Source of the DNA: Lysinibacillus sp. FSL K6-0232 | GTDB taxonomy: Bacteria; Bacillota; Bacilli; Bacillales_A; Planococcaceae | DNA length: 64,000 nt | Direction: 5' to 3' | Assembly: GCF_038008325.1 (NCBI RefSeq) | Contig: NZ_JBBOYW010000001.1 | Span: 1,292,001 to 1,356,000, forward strand | Shown here: piece by piece, positions 1 through 9,605 of the stretch | Layout of the letters: every line of letters starts with the position of its first letter | Position numbering within the stretch: position 1 is the first letter of the stretch | Notes under the pieces: generated by a model | Told to the model about the DNA's origin: nothing | Seen by the model: the letters and a program-made list of their open reading frames with translations, nothing else | Databases searched by the model: none | Translations under genes and position numbers: made by a program

Positions 1-1651
1 TTAAAAGCTGATTATCAGTAGTGCGGAATTCCGTAAAGAAGCTGCCACTACCATGCCCCATTTGTAAATTATTAATACAGCCAAAGCCAGCATTATCAAA
101 TAACATAATATTGATTTTTTTATTGTATTGCAGTGCAGTGACAAGCTCTGAATGAAGAAGAAGGAAGCTGCCGTCCCCAACCATTGCATAAACTTCTTTT
201 GTCGGCTCTGCTAGTTTAGCCCCTAATGCCCCGGCAATTTCATAGCCCATGCAGGAGTAGCCGTATTCCACGTTATAGCTGTTTGGTGAGGTAGGGTTCC
301 AAATGCGCTGCATATCGCCTGGTAAAGAGCCCGCTGCTGTGACAACAACGGCATCTTTATCTACCGTATCATTGATTGTGCATAATGCGGTTGTTTGTGC
401 AAAGGTTGTATTAAGCGTATCAGCATATTCATTCATCATAGTCTGTGAAAAATGATTTTTAATTTCTGGATCAAAGCCTTCACGCGTAAATGTTATATTG
501 CTTAAACGATTGCGTTCGGCTGTCCATTCATCTTTTAAGGCTGTAATTTGAGAGCCAAAATCTGATTGGTAGTCCTGCAATTCAGCCTCTAATAATTCAA
601 GTGTTGCACGAACATCTGCTACAACTTGGAAGGCATCTAATTTATAGGCTTGGAAACGATTAATATTAATGTTTAAAAAGCTTGCATTATCAAAGTCAAA
701 GGCTGTTTTTGAAGCTGTAGCAAAATCCGTATAACGTGTCCCTAAACCAATTACTAAATCTGCCTCTTTTGCAGCTTTATTGGCTGATAGCGTCCCCGTC
801 ACACCTAAACCACCTAAATTATTCGCAAAGTCTGCAGCAATCAGTGATTTACCTGCCTGTGTTTCCACTAAAGGGATATGACATTGTTCAGAGATGCGTG
901 CTAATACTTCTTGTGCCTGAGAGTATTTCGCGCCACCACCAACTACAAAAATAGGTCGTTTACTATTTTTAATAAGCTCAATCGCACCTTGTAGCTCCCG
1001 TGCGACAGGTGCTTTACGATCTACGTAATGAACACGCTTTTTAAAGAACGATTCATCATAATCAAATGCCTCACCTTCAACATCTTGCCCAATGCAAATT
1101 GTTGCTGGGCCTGCAGTTGCTGGGTTTGTCATCACTTCAAATGCACGAATAAGGCTAGACATTAATTGCTCTGGGCGTGTCACACGATCCCAATAACGGG
1201 AAACAGCACGCAACGCATCATTAGTAGAAATATCTGCACTATGCTCATGCTCTATTTGCTGTAATACAGGATTTGGCTGTCTGCTAGAGAAAACATCACC
1301 TGGCAAAAACAGTACAGGAATATTATTGGCTAATGCTGTACCTGCTGCGGCTGCCAGATTAGCAGAGCCGGGACCTACAGAAGTTGTCACAGCATAAATC
1401 TGTTGACGTAGCTTTTGCTTACTAAAGGCAATAGCTGCATGTGCCATTCCTTGCTCATTTTTTCCTTGGTAAATGTTTAAGCCTTCTCCATATTGCTCTA
1501 GTGCTTGCCCGATTCCTAACACATTACCATGACCAAAAATCGTAAAGATGCCATCTACAAATCGAAATTCCTCTCCATCAACATGGATATATTGCTGCTG
1601 TAAAAATTTAACGAGTGCTTGCCCTGTTGTTAGGCGAATTTTTTTTCTCAT
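1..1651 (-). CDS. iolD: 3D-(3,5/4)-trihydroxycyclohexane-1,2-dione hydrolase, 3' end missing
   Basis: Thiamine-diphosphate enzyme that opens the ring of the diketone formed from inosose, giving 5-deoxy-glucuronate, in myo-inositol catabolism. I translated the minus strand from the ATG at 1651 to the window edge: 550 codons, no stop and no frameshift, so the gene is partial only because the window ends. Known IolD proteins are about 640 residues. The N-terminal ThDP domain carries the cofactor-activating Glu region ([10 protein letters not shown]), and the C-terminal ThDP motif [12 protein letters not shown]...DNAGFGCIN is visible. It lies about 30 bases after iolC in the same operon. The ribosome site upstream (GCAGG) is weak, which may mean translational coupling to iolC. 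Confidence 0.93.
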   Translation of the reverse strand, partial: MRKKIRLTTGQALVKFLQQQYIHVDGEEFRFVDGIFTIFGHGNVLGIGQALEQYGEGLNIYQGKNEQGMAHAAIAFSKQKLRQQIYAVTTSVGPGSANLAAAAGTALANNIPVLFLPGDVFSSRQPNPVLQQIEHEHSADISTNDALRAVSRYWDRVTRPEQLMSSLIRAFEVMTNPATAGPATICIGQDVEGEAFDYDESFFKKRVHYVDRKAPVARELQGAIELIKNSKRPIFVVGGGAKYSQAQEVLARISEQCHIPLVETQAGKSLIAADFANNLGGLGVTGTLSANKAAKEADLVIGLGTRYTDFATASKTAFDFDNASFLNININRFQAYKLDAFQVVADVRATLELLEAELQDYQSDFGSQITALKDEWTAERNRLSNITFTREGFDPEIKNHFSQTMMNEYADTLNTTFAQTTALCTINDTVDKDAVVVTAAGSLPGDMQRIWNPTSPNSYNVEYGYSCMGYEIAGALGAKLAEPTKEVYAMVGDGSFLLLHSELVTALQYNKKINIMLFDNAGFGCINNLQMGHGSGSFFTEFRTTDNQLL

Positions 1652-1680
1652 CTCTTGAACCTGCTTTCTAAAAGGAAGTA

Positions 1681-2661
1681 TTAAGAACGCTCTTGAATCA
1701 GTTGTTCAATCTCTGCTACAGTTGGCATTGCTTCAGATGAGCTATGTTTACTGACAACAATTGAAGCGGAAGCGCTACCATATTTTAAAGCAGTTTCATA
1801 GTCTTTTCCGCTGACAATAGCGTATAAGAAAGCAGAGGCATATGAATCACCAGCACCAAATGTTTTCAGCACCTTTGTTTTATATGCTTGTCCATGATGA
1901 ACCGCTCCATTTGGTTCATAGGCATAAGAGCCATCCACGCCATGCTTAATCACCACTAATTCTGCACCATGTGCAAATAAATGCTTGACTGTTTCATCAT
2001 TGTTGCCTGATGTAGATGAGTTTTCCATGACATCATATTCATCGCGTGTACCAATCACAACATCTGAAAGCTCTGCTACTAATGAATAATAAATAGACGT
2101 TTCCTCTTGTGAACGCCAAGTATAAGGTCGATAATCTAATTCGAAAATAACTTTCACAGCATGCTTTTTCGCTAGACTAATCGCTTTAATCACTGCTTCA
2201 CGAGAAGGGCTAAGGGCAAGAGCTGTACCTGAAACAAGTAAAATTTTTGCCTTTTTAATATAGTCTTCATTTACTTCAGACGGCTCTAAATATAAATCTG
2301 CTACATTATCACGATACATTAAAATACTACATTCACTAGGACTAAGAATTTCTGTAAAAGCTAAGCCTGCCTTACGCCCTTCTGTATCAAATACCATATT
2401 GGACGTATCGACGCCTTTTTCACTCATATATTGTTGGATAAAACGCCCATGTTGATCTTGGGGAATTTTTCCAATAAAGCCAGCTTTTAAGCCAAGCTTA
2501 CTGCTACCGATGGCAATATTAGCAGGCGAGCCACCAACATATTTTGTGAAAGTCATTGTTTCTTCCATTGGGCGATTGTATTCATTTGCATTTAAGTCAA
2601 TGCAAGCACGACCAATTGCGATAATATCAAGCTCTCTATCTTGATTAAATGTAAGTGCCAT
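1681..2661 (-). CDS. iolC: 5-dehydro-2-deoxygluconokinase
   Basis: PfkB-family sugar kinase of 326 residues. It phosphorylates 5-dehydro-2-deoxygluconate with ATP, making the aldolase substrate of inositol catabolism. The N-terminal GGSPANIA substrate signature is at about residues 43-50 and the catalytic GAGD motif at 269-272, with Asp272 as base. Length is normal for IolC. The ATG is preceded by AAAGGAGAG. It sits between iolB and iolD in a tight minus-strand operon. Both the family motifs and the neighbours agree, so the assignment is firm. Confidence 0.95.
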   Translation of the reverse strand: MALTFNQDRELDIIAIGRACIDLNANEYNRPMEETMTFTKYVGGSPANIAIGSSKLGLKAGFIGKIPQDQHGRFIQQYMSEKGVDTSNMVFDTEGRKAGLAFTEILSPSECSILMYRDNVADLYLEPSEVNEDYIKKAKILLVSGTALALSPSREAVIKAISLAKKHAVKVIFELDYRPYTWRSQEETSIYYSLVAELSDVVIGTRDEYDVMENSSTSGNNDETVKHLFAHGAELVVIKHGVDGSYAYEPNGAVHHGQAYKTKVLKTFGAGDSYASAFLYAIVSGKDYETALKYGSASASIVVSKHSSSEAMPTVAEIEQLIQERS

Positions 2662-2703
2662 TGAACTCTCTCCTTTTAAATAGATGAAATAAATCGTATT
2701 GCT

Positions 2704-3522
2704 TTATGGACGATGAATAATCCATTCATGATCTGGATCATTATGGAATTTCCAAATGCGTGTTGGGCCAGCCATCACATTTAAGTAATAGGAAGCATAG
2801 CCATCAGGAACGCCTACAGGATGATAGCCTTTTGGTACAAGAACAACATCGCCATGTTCAACAGCCATTGTTTCATCTAATGAACGATCATCAGTGTAAA
2901 CACGCTGGAAAATAAATCCTTGCTGCGGATCAATTTCATGGTAGTAGCTTTCCTCTAAAAATGATTCATCAGGTAAATTATCCTGGTCATGCTTATGAGG
3001 AGGGTAGCTTGACCAATTCGCTGCTTCTGTAAATACTTCTACAACAAGCAAGCTGTTTGCTGATGGGTCTGAATCAGGTAAAATATTATGCACCAAACGC
3101 TGATTATTATATTGACCGCGATGTTCTACGCCGTTATCAGATGCTTTAATAAGCTTCGTTGGTAATGCTTGATCGGATGGGGCATAGCAAAGAGCAACAC
3201 GCGCCTTTGTATTTGCTGTAATTTGCACTGTTTTATGATGGGAAACATAGACACTATCTGTTGGTATTCTTGCAAAAACAGATTCACGTGTGCCGATTTC
3301 CTCATAGCTTTCTTGACCATCTGTAACACTGATTTTGCCAGTAACTGCAACAATGCATAGCTCTAAATCTGTTAATGCTTCTTCATAAACTGCCTGTGGC
3401 TCCAAATCGAGCATTTTAAAGCCGACATAGACTAATTCAGAGTTTTCCTTCGTTACCTCATGGATAAGTGTTACACCTTCAGCAATCATTTTATTTTCAG
3501 GTTTTCTAAGTAATTGACTCAT
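2704..3522 (-). CDS. iolB: 5-deoxy-glucuronate isomerase
   Basis: Cupin-type isomerase of 272 residues that converts 5-deoxy-glucuronate to 5-dehydro-2-deoxygluconate. The His-rich segment YPPHKHDQDNLPDESFLEE, in the middle of the chain, supplies the metal-binding cupin residues, and the C-terminal part (PKGYHPVGVPDGYASYYLNVMAG) is typical of IolB. The ATG has AGGAGG about 11 bases upstream. The 87-base gap to iolA contains a strong hairpin (3563-3593), so iolB and the genes after it may be expressed at a lower level than iolA. Confidence 0.95.
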   Translation of the reverse strand: MSQLLRKPENKMIAEGVTLIHEVTKENSELVYVGFKMLDLEPQAVYEEALTDLELCIVAVTGKISVTDGQESYEEIGTRESVFARIPTDSVYVSHHKTVQITANTKARVALCYAPSDQALPTKLIKASDNGVEHRGQYNNQRLVHNILPDSDPSANSLLVVEVFTEAANWSSYPPHKHDQDNLPDESFLEESYYHEIDPQQGFIFQRVYTDDRSLDETMAVEHGDVVLVPKGYHPVGVPDGYASYYLNVMAGPTRIWKFHNDPDHEWIIHRP

Positions 3523-3562
3523 TGACAGTCTGCCTCCTCGTTAGAAAGATACATGTAGAAAA

Positions 3563-3593
3563 AAGAAGGGAAGTGGGGGGAACTTCCCTTCTT
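3563..3593 (-). terminator. Hairpin inside the iol operon between iolA and iolB
   Basis: A 12-base perfect stem (AAGAAGGGAAGT with ACTTCCCTTCTT) encloses a G/C loop. On the minus strand it is followed directly by a T-rich run (TTTTCTAC). It looks like a leaky intrinsic terminator or an mRNA-stabilising structure separating iolA from iolBCD. The structure is read directly; its function is inferred. Confidence 0.6.
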
Positions 3594-3609
3594 AATTTAA
3601 TAAGCCTAA

Positions 3610-5067
3610 TTAGGAAAAATCAGGCTCATTATAGCGAGCAGTAACAACCTTTTTACGTGTATAGAAGTCTACACCGTCTTTTCCGTTGGCATGTAAAGTT
3701 CCGTAGAATGAAGACTTCCAGCCAGAGAATGGGAAGAATGCCATTGGTGCTGGTACACCTAAGTTGATACCTAACATACCTGCATCGATATTTTCACGGA
3801 AGTAACGAACAGATAATGCGCTTGTTGTAAATAAACATGCACCATTTGCGAATTCCGATTGGTTTGCGTATTCAACAGCCTCTTTTAAGTTTTTCACACG
3901 TACAATAGATAGCACTGGCGCAAAAATTTCCTCTTTCCAAATGGTCATATCTTGCGTTACATTTTCAAAAATTGTTGGGCCTACAAAATAACCGTCCTCA
4001 TTTTGCTCACCACGCCCATCGCGTACAAGCGTAGCACCTTCAGCAATCCCTTTTTCAATGTAATTTAATGTACGTTGTTTGGCATCTTCGCGAATAACAG
4101 GACCTAAGAAAATGCCATCATCTAAACCATTACCCATTGTAATGTCATCTGCAGCTTTTTTAAGGCGAGCGATTAACGCATCTGCAATGGATTCCTCAAC
4201 CGTCACGACTGCACACGCCATACAGCGCTCACCAGCAGAGCCGAATGCTGCACTAATAATTTCTTTTGTCGCTAAGTCTAAATCTGCATCGGCTAATACA
4301 GTTGTATGGTTTTTAGCACCTGTTAACGCTTGTACACGCTTTAGGTTTTGGCTTGCACGTTTATAAACATATTCACCAACTGGCTTAGAACCAACAAATG
4401 ATACAGCTTTCACAACTGGATGATCTAAAATCCCATTTACCACATCATGAGCGCCATGTACAATGCTAAATACACCCTTTGGCAAGCCAGCTTCATCTAA
4501 TAATTGTGCCAATCGTTCAGCTAGTAATGGGGTTTTTTCAGATGGCTTTAAAATAAATGCATTACCAAGCGCGATTGCCATTGGAAACATCCAGCAAGGA
4601 ACCATCATTGGGAAGTTGAATGGTGCAATACCGCCAACTACGCCGATAGGGTAGCGATAATTTGTTGCCTCAATATCAGAAGCGATCGTGGCAAGCGAAT
4701 CACCCATCATTAACGTAGGGGCACCTGCAGCAAATTCTACGTTTTCAATACCACGACCAACCTCACCAAGTGCCTCTGTATAGCTTTTACCATTTTCCTT
4801 TGTAATTAAAGTCGCAAGCTCCTCCTGATGCTCCTGTAGTAAGTTGTGATATTTGAATAGCACTCGTGCACGACGAACAACAGGCGTTTTGCCCCATTTT
4901 ATTTGCGCTTCCTGTGCCTTTTGTACAGCCTCTTCAAAATCTTCTGAAGTAGAAAGTGGTACTTGTGCTAATACTTCTTTTGTCGCCGGATTGTATACAT
5001 TCTCATATTGATCTGTTTTACTATCTACCCATTCACCATTAATAAAGTTTTGTAGTTTTCTTGACAT
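3610..5067 (-). CDS. iolA: Methylmalonate/malonate-semialdehyde dehydrogenase (CoA-acylating)
   Basis: Aldehyde dehydrogenase superfamily protein of 485 residues. It converts malonate semialdehyde, NAD and CoA to acetyl-CoA and CO2, the last iol step, and methylmalonate semialdehyde to propionyl-CoA in valine breakdown. The catalytic Cys is at 282 in [10 protein letters not shown], and the NAD-fold segments [11 protein letters not shown] and [11 protein letters not shown] are clear. ATG is preceded by AAGGAGGAG. It follows the tautomerase gene by 55 bases and is upstream of iolB. Other aldehyde dehydrogenases are excluded by the ERCMA signature and the context. Confidence 0.95.
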   Translation of the reverse strand: MSRKLQNFINGEWVDSKTDQYENVYNPATKEVLAQVPLSTSEDFEEAVQKAQEAQIKWGKTPVVRRARVLFKYHNLLQEHQEELATLITKENGKSYTEALGEVGRGIENVEFAAGAPTLMMGDSLATIASDIEATNYRYPIGVVGGIAPFNFPMMVPCWMFPMAIALGNAFILKPSEKTPLLAERLAQLLDEAGLPKGVFSIVHGAHDVVNGILDHPVVKAVSFVGSKPVGEYVYKRASQNLKRVQALTGAKNHTTVLADADLDLATKEIISAAFGSAGERCMACAVVTVEESIADALIARLKKAADDITMGNGLDDGIFLGPVIREDAKQRTLNYIEKGIAEGATLVRDGRGEQNEDGYFVGPTIFENVTQDMTIWKEEIFAPVLSIVRVKNLKEAVEYANQSEFANGACLFTTSALSVRYFRENIDAGMLGINLGVPAPMAFFPFSGWKSSFYGTLHANGKDGVDFYTRKKVVTARYNEPDFS

Positions 5068-5122
5068 TATAAACTCCTCCTTATATTGACAAAGACTAAT
5101 AGAGCCCTTGAAAAATTTTTAT

Positions 5123-5512
5123 TTATAGTTCACCAGTTAAAAACTGGGCTTGCCCAAAGCCGAAGCTCCATTCGCCTGCACCATTTGTCACAAATGTCAC
5201 CATTACATCCTTTGGCTCAATATGACAATTTTCTTGGAGAGCAGCCGTTAGTAATTGGTAAAATTCCTTTTTCATCTTATCTGTACGCTGTGTACTAATA
5301 ATAGTAAAGACCACAACATTGTTGCTTCGTTCAAAGCCAAGCCCTGTGTCCTCAATAATCATTTCCTCAGGCTCATGCTGTGTCACAATTTGATAGCGGT
5401 CGCCCTCAGGTACTTGAAATGCTTGTAAAATAACAGTATGTGCTATATTCAAAAGCAGCTTTAATTCGTCTTTTGTTCGCCCTTTGATTACATCAATTTT
5501 AACTAAAGGCAT
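5123..5512 (-). CDS. Tautomerase-superfamily protein, malonate semialdehyde decarboxylase-like
   Basis: Protein of 129 residues beginning Met-Pro, so Met removal would leave the catalytic Pro1 of the 4-oxalocrotonate tautomerase superfamily. Counting from Pro1, Asp37 (PEGDRYQ) and Arg75 (STQRT) fall where malonate semialdehyde decarboxylase (MSAD) has its Asp37 and Arg75. The family's Arg73 is Thr here. The length (about 129) matches MSAD rather than the 62-residue 4-OT. It is the first gene of the iol operon, directly before iolA, whose substrate is malonate semialdehyde. That context suggests handling of the same intermediate. Activity is inferred; it may be only a promiscuous tautomerase. 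Confidence 0.8.
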   Translation of the reverse strand: MPLVKIDVIKGRTKDELKLLLNIAHTVILQAFQVPEGDRYQIVTQHEPEEMIIEDTGLGFERSNNVVVFTIISTQRTDKMKKEFYQLLTAALQENCHIEPKDVMVTFVTNGAGEWSFGFGQAQFLTGEL

Positions 5513-5599
5513 TTCCCCACTCCCTTATTGCTTTTAAGAAACAATAAAACAGAATATTTTTTCTTGATTGTTAATTCAGTTATCTCGCTTCTTGTGACG

Positions 5600-5628
5600 A
5601 GTATAACATATAAAATTCAGAAAGTTAA
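5600..5628 (-). promoter_or_regulatory. Likely sigma-A promoter of the iol operon
   Basis: On the minus strand TTAACT (5628-5623) and TATACT (5605-5600) are separated by 17 bases, with an extended TGn before the -10. A motif close to the B. subtilis IolR 11-mer (TTAACAATAAA on the plus strand, 5625-5635, about 9 of 11 positions) overlaps the -35, so IolR repression is plausible. Positions are read from sequence; regulator assignment is inferred. Confidence 0.55.
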
Positions 5629-5926
5629 CAATAAAATGATTAAAAAATGATACATTTTGGGTTTTATTTGATTATTTTATGGTAAACTTTGATGGTGTAT
5701 AGCGTAATTATATGGTCGTAAGGAGGTCTTTAGGTAATGTTGAGAAGGGATAAGAAATTTAGTAGAGTGCTTGATGGCAGGGAATAAAGGAAGATTGAGC
5801 ATAACGAAAGTATTTGCATAATTATAGAGCATTTAGGGAAAAGAAATAAAAATAATGATGAATGCCAATTTTATTCTATGATATAGTATGTAAAATAATA
5901 ATAATGATAAATGTATAAGAAATTGG

Positions 5927-5942
5927 TCAACTAATGAGTTGA
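5927..5942. promoter_or_regulatory. Inverted repeat upstream of iolR
   Basis: TCAACT-aatg-AGTTGA is a perfect 6-base inverted repeat about 45 bases before the iolR start codon. It may be an autoregulatory operator. The remaining 5650-5920 stretch is AT-rich with no gene that I can see. Confidence 0.35.
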
Positions 5943-5985
5943 TTTTGGTTGTATACACTATAGAAAATAGCGAGGAGAATGCCCT

Positions 5986-6744
5986 ATGATGAAATCACAA
6001 CGGATTAAGGCGATTTTAGACTATGTAAGGCAAAAAGAGTCAGCATCATTGGATGAGCTTGTAGAAGTATTTAATGTTTCTAAAAATACGATTCGACGAG
6101 ATATTCAAGAATTAGCAGAAAACGGGAAAATTACTAAGATACATGGTGGTGTATCGATTGCTAATTCTCAAACAGTGCCCTATCAGGATCGCAAGGTAAA
6201 AAAGTTACATGAAAAAAAGCTATTAGCACAGCTTGCAGCACAGTTTGTAGAGGATGACGATATTATTTTTATTGATTCTGGCACAACAACGCTAGAAATG
6301 CTGGATTTTATAAAAGATAAAAGAATTACTATTATCACAAACAATCTTGATTTTACATTAGATGCAACATACTATCCGAATTTAAGCATTTATTCAATGG
6401 GTGGTATGTTTGAGCGTTCTACGCGCTCTTATGTAGGGACAGAGGGTGTGGAAAACCTTTGTAAATACAATTTCAATAAAGCATTTATGGCGTCTACAGG
6501 CATTTCATTACCAAAGGGGATTACAAATTCCGCTCCATTAGAAACGCCTATCAAAACAAAAGTAATTGAAAGAAGTGAACAAGTTTTTGTACTTGTAGAT
6601 CATAGTAAGTTTGGCAAGTATTCATTAACAACGTATTGTGATTTTACTCAAATTGATTATTTAGTCACTGACCGAAAGCCAGATGATAGTTATTTGAATC
6701 ATAGTAAAGAATATAATTATAAAATTTTATATCCTGAAAAATAG
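5986..6744 (+). CDS. iolR: DeoR-family repressor of inositol catabolism
   Basis: 252-residue DeoR-type regulator. The N-terminal winged helix (residues 5-55, SLDELVEVFNVSKNTIRRDI) is followed by a sugar-phosphate-sensing DeoR C-terminal domain (IDSGTTTLEMLD; VLVDHSKFG). In B. subtilis the length-matched IolR is released from DNA by 2-deoxy-5-keto-gluconate 6-phosphate. The divergent position relative to the iol operon supports the same role. ATG at 5986 or 5989, with GAGGAG upstream. It probably heads a transcript including the MFS gene and iolS, since the gaps are about 42 and 15 bases. Confidence 0.88.
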   Translation: MMKSQRIKAILDYVRQKESASLDELVEVFNVSKNTIRRDIQELAENGKITKIHGGVSIANSQTVPYQDRKVKKLHEKKLLAQLAAQFVEDDDIIFIDSGTTTLEMLDFIKDKRITIITNNLDFTLDATYYPNLSIYSMGGMFERSTRSYVGTEGVENLCKYNFNKAFMASTGISLPKGITNSAPLETPIKTKVIERSEQVFVLVDHSKFGKYSLTTYCDFTQIDYLVTDRKPDDSYLNHSKEYNYKILYPEK

Positions 6745-6786
6745 TCTTTTTAAATAATGATATTTTAAGTATTGCGGAGTGATAAG

Positions 6787-7947
6787 GTGAAGAAATGGGA
6801 TCAGTCGCTATTTTTAGTTATTGCATTTATTTTTTGGTTTGCTCATTTTTTATATATACCAATGCTATCTCCGTATATTGAGCAGCTTGGAGGAACATTT
6901 ACCTTTACTGGTATTGTGCTAGCGAGCTATGGCTTAATGCAATTTTTATTTCGTGTGCCAATTGGTATTGGTTCAGATTTATTAAATAATCGAAAACTAT
7001 TTGTTGTGCTAGGGATGGCTATTAGTACAGCGAGCTGCTTAGCCTTTGCGCTTACAGCAAGCTTGGAATGGGTATTAATTTCCCGTGCATTAGCTGGTAT
7101 TGCTGCAGCAACATGGGTTGCCTTTACAATTTTATTTGCTAGCTATGCTGCAGATGACAGGCTACATAGCGCAATGGGCAATCTATCCTTTGCACTTGTC
7201 TTTGCACAATTGCTGGGAATGGCATTTAGTGCATGGCTTGTTGAGGCGTTTGGGTGGAGTGCGCCATATTGGATTGGTACAATATTAGGAAGTATTGGGC
7301 TACTGCTGTCCTTCTTTATTTCAGAAGGGCATAAAAGGACGGCAAACAAGCCTATTAAGCTACGTGAATTAGGCACAGTTGTCAAAGAGCCGATGCTATT
7401 GAAGGTGTCACTACTTTCTATTTTTGCTCATAGCATTATTTTTACAACGATGTTTGGATTTACGACAGCCTATGCATTAGCGAAAGGGTTACGACCAGCT
7501 GAAATCAGTCTTGTTGTATTTGCCTTTATGATCCCACATGCCATCGCTACATTAATGAGTGGGAAACCAATTATGTTGAAAATCGGTAAGTGGCGTATCT
7601 TGCAGCTAGCTTTTTTAACGACTGCCATCTTTACAATGATGATGGCGCTTATTGATACGAAAATATTTTTTTTATTGCTACAGATGATTAATGGCTTTGC
7701 TTTAGGTCTGTTATTCCCATTATTTTTAGGGATGGCTGTAGAGGAAATACCATATGAGAAGCGCGCAACAGCGATGGGTGCATATCAGGCTATTTATGCA
7801 ATCGGCATGTTTGTTGGACCGTTTTTAGCAGGGCTACTCAATACTTCATTTGGCTTAGAAGCAAGCTTTTATTTTGCTGGCTGTATCGGCATATTAGGAT
7901 TTATTTGTAGCCTTTTATGGTCTAGAAAGATACCAATTAATCTGTAA
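6787..7947 (+). CDS. MFS transporter in the iolR-iolS operon
   Basis: Major facilitator protein of about 386 residues with 12 predicted membrane segments (for example SLFLVIAFIFWFAHFLYIP, and GIVLASYGLMQFLFRVPIGI with the motif-A-like loop GIGSDLLNNRK). I choose the GTG at 6787, seven bases after GGAG, over an upstream TTG at 6772. Placement between iolR and iolS suggests transport linked to inositols or their products. It does not resemble the sugar-porter type IolT, and efflux is as possible as uptake. Substrate unknown. Confidence 0.8.
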   Translation: MKKWDQSLFLVIAFIFWFAHFLYIPMLSPYIEQLGGTFTFTGIVLASYGLMQFLFRVPIGIGSDLLNNRKLFVVLGMAISTASCLAFALTASLEWVLISRALAGIAAATWVAFTILFASYAADDRLHSAMGNLSFALVFAQLLGMAFSAWLVEAFGWSAPYWIGTILGSIGLLLSFFISEGHKRTANKPIKLRELGTVVKEPMLLKVSLLSIFAHSIIFTTMFGFTTAYALAKGLRPAEISLVVFAFMIPHAIATLMSGKPIMLKIGKWRILQLAFLTTAIFTMMMALIDTKIFFLLLQMINGFALGLLFPLFLGMAVEEIPYEKRATAMGAYQAIYAIGMFVGPFLAGLLNTSFGLEASFYFAGCIGILGFICSLLWSRKIPINL

Positions 7948-7962
7948 TAGGGAGTGTTAAGC

Positions 7963-8898
7963 ATGGTGAAAAAAGTACAACTTGGTCAAACAGAGCTTTA
8001 TGTGAATCCAATTGGTTTTGGTGCAAATGCAGTAGGGGGGCATAATCTATACCCAAATTTAAATGAGGAAGAGGGTCTCGATTTAGTACGTACAGCACTT
8101 CAACAAGGGGTCAATTTTATTGATACTGCTTTTATCTATGGTCCAAAGCGTTCTGAGGAGCTAATTGGTGAAGTCGTAAAGGAGCAGGGGAATCGAGCGG
8201 AAACGATTATTGCAACAAAGGCTGCCCATGTATTAAATCAGGAAAATAAAAAATTTAATAATCATCCTACCTTTTTAAAAACGGCTGTAGATGAGGCACT
8301 TGGACGACTTCAAACTGATTATATCGATCTGTTTTATATTCATTTTCCAGATAATGATACACCAAAGGATGAGGCGGTTGGCGCATTAAAAGAGCTAAAG
8401 GATGCTGGGAAAATTCGCGCAATCGGTGTATCTAATTTTTCATTGCAGCAATTGCAGGAGGCAAATAAAGATGGCTATGTAGACGTTGTACAAGGTGAAT
8501 ATAATTTATTATTGCGTGATGCGGAACATGAGCTATTCCCCTATTTAAAGGAGCAGCATATTTCATTTGTGCCCTATTTTCCTTTAGCATCAGGCTTACT
8601 AACAGGTAAATTTAATGAACAGGCAACATTTGATGACTTACGCCAAGGGCTGCCATACTTCCAAAAAGAAGTTTTCGCTTCAAACTTGGCAAAGGTGGAG
8701 CAGCTTCGTCCAATTGCGGCTGCTAAGAACATTGAAATCGCTCATCTTGTACTAGCATGGTATTTAACACGTGAAGTCATCGATGTTATTATTCCAGGTG
8801 CAAAGCGAGCAGAGCAGCTTTTAAATAATTTAAAAACATTGGATGTCCAGTTAACGGCTGAAGAAATCCAATTGATTGATACGATTTTTAGTAAGTAA
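7963..8898 (+). CDS. iolS: Aldo/keto reductase, IolS type
   Basis: 311-residue aldo-keto reductase closely resembling B. subtilis IolS. Characteristic stretches are [47 protein letters not shown] and [14 protein letters not shown]. The catalytic tetrad Asp, Tyr, Lys, His is present in the DTAFIYG, ATKAA and FYIHF segments. ATG at 7963 has GGGAG eight bases upstream; an in-frame GTG at 7954 lies inside that ribosome site. It is last in the iolR operon and is followed by a terminator. The physiological substrate in inositol metabolism is not settled in the family. Confidence 0.9.
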   Translation: MVKKVQLGQTELYVNPIGFGANAVGGHNLYPNLNEEEGLDLVRTALQQGVNFIDTAFIYGPKRSEELIGEVVKEQGNRAETIIATKAAHVLNQENKKFNNHPTFLKTAVDEALGRLQTDYIDLFYIHFPDNDTPKDEAVGALKELKDAGKIRAIGVSNFSLQQLQEANKDGYVDVVQGEYNLLLRDAEHELFPYLKEQHISFVPYFPLASGLLTGKFNEQATFDDLRQGLPYFQKEVFASNLAKVEQLRPIAAAKNIEIAHLVLAWYLTREVIDVIIPGAKRAEQLLNNLKTLDVQLTAEEIQLIDTIFSK

Positions 8899-8906
8899 AT
8901 AATGTT

Positions 8907-8947
8907 AAAAATCAGGCTATGCTGTAGAATATAGCCTGATTTTTTTA
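8907..8947 (+). terminator. Terminator after iolS
   Basis: Stem AAAATCAGGCTAT pairs with ATAGCCTGATTTT and is followed by a run of T. A typical rho-independent terminator closing the iolR-MFS-iolS transcript. Confidence 0.9.
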
Positions 8948-9054
8948 TTTTCTCCTTAAACTATCTGTAATAGAAAACAGGGGAGAGTAGCAGGGATTCC
9001 TTCAGCTCAGAATCAATAAAGCTGTCCTATAATTGCCTGACTAACATATTAAAT

Positions 9055-9474
9055 ATGACTGAGCATGATCAAATAGATGAAGACGCCATATCGATTTTAC
9101 TGCATAAAATTCTTTATGAATTAAAGAAGCTATCGAATCAAGTAGATGGCGCTCAAGTACATACAATTAGAAGTGCCATCCAATATCTTGAAAGTCACTA
9201 TCAACAACCTATAACATTACATGATTTAGCTGATTATGCAGGATTAAGCTCCTATCATTTTTAAAGAATCTTTAAAAAGCATATGAGCTGCTCACCCTAT
9301 CAATATTTAATTAGTTATCGTATTAATCATGCTAAAAGGCTTTTACATAATACAAATTTATCAATTCAAGAAATTGCCTATGCTAGTGGCTTTAATAATG
9401 TCCCTAGTTTTATACAAATGCTTAAAAAGCACACAAATCTATCACCTAAAAAATTCAGAGAAATCAAGTTTTAA
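9055..9474 (+). pseudogene. AraC-family regulator remnant (DNA-binding domain only, in-frame stop)
   Basis: One reading frame from 9055 to 9474 encodes an AraC C-terminal domain, but TAA at 9262-9264 interrupts it between LSSYHF and RIFKKHMSC, exactly inside the first helix-turn-helix. The frame does not shift: after the stop the same frame continues through YQYLISYRINHAKRLLHNT to the usual end LSPKKFREIKF. No N-terminal sensor domain and no good start or ribosome site is present. It aligns throughout with the C-terminal half of the intact AraC gene that follows on the other strand, so it is probably a decayed duplicate. Confidence 0.85.
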
Positions 9475-9514
9475 AGGTTATAGAAAGCTATCGGCAAACT
9501 TAAATAATCCCAAG

Positions 9515-9548
9515 AAAATGCATCGAGATGAGCTTCTCGATGCATTTT
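9515..9548. terminator. Hairpin between the AraC remnant and the intact AraC gene
   Basis: A 14-base perfect stem, AAAATGCATCGAGA with TCTCGATGCATTTT, around a six-base loop. A-rich and T-rich flanks would allow termination on either strand. Confidence 0.7.
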
Positions 9549-9605
9549 GTTTATCCCGTATTAATGGGCTGTAAAACTCCCACTGATTGAAGATTCACTT
9601 TATTT

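Noticed and set aside
1..189. Small minus-strand ORF of 62 codons
   Set aside because: It is a shadow of iolD in another frame. I translated iolD through it without any stop.
1..1651. Possible disruption of iolD
   Set aside because: Reading the full frame shows no stop or frameshift. It is truncated only by the window edge.
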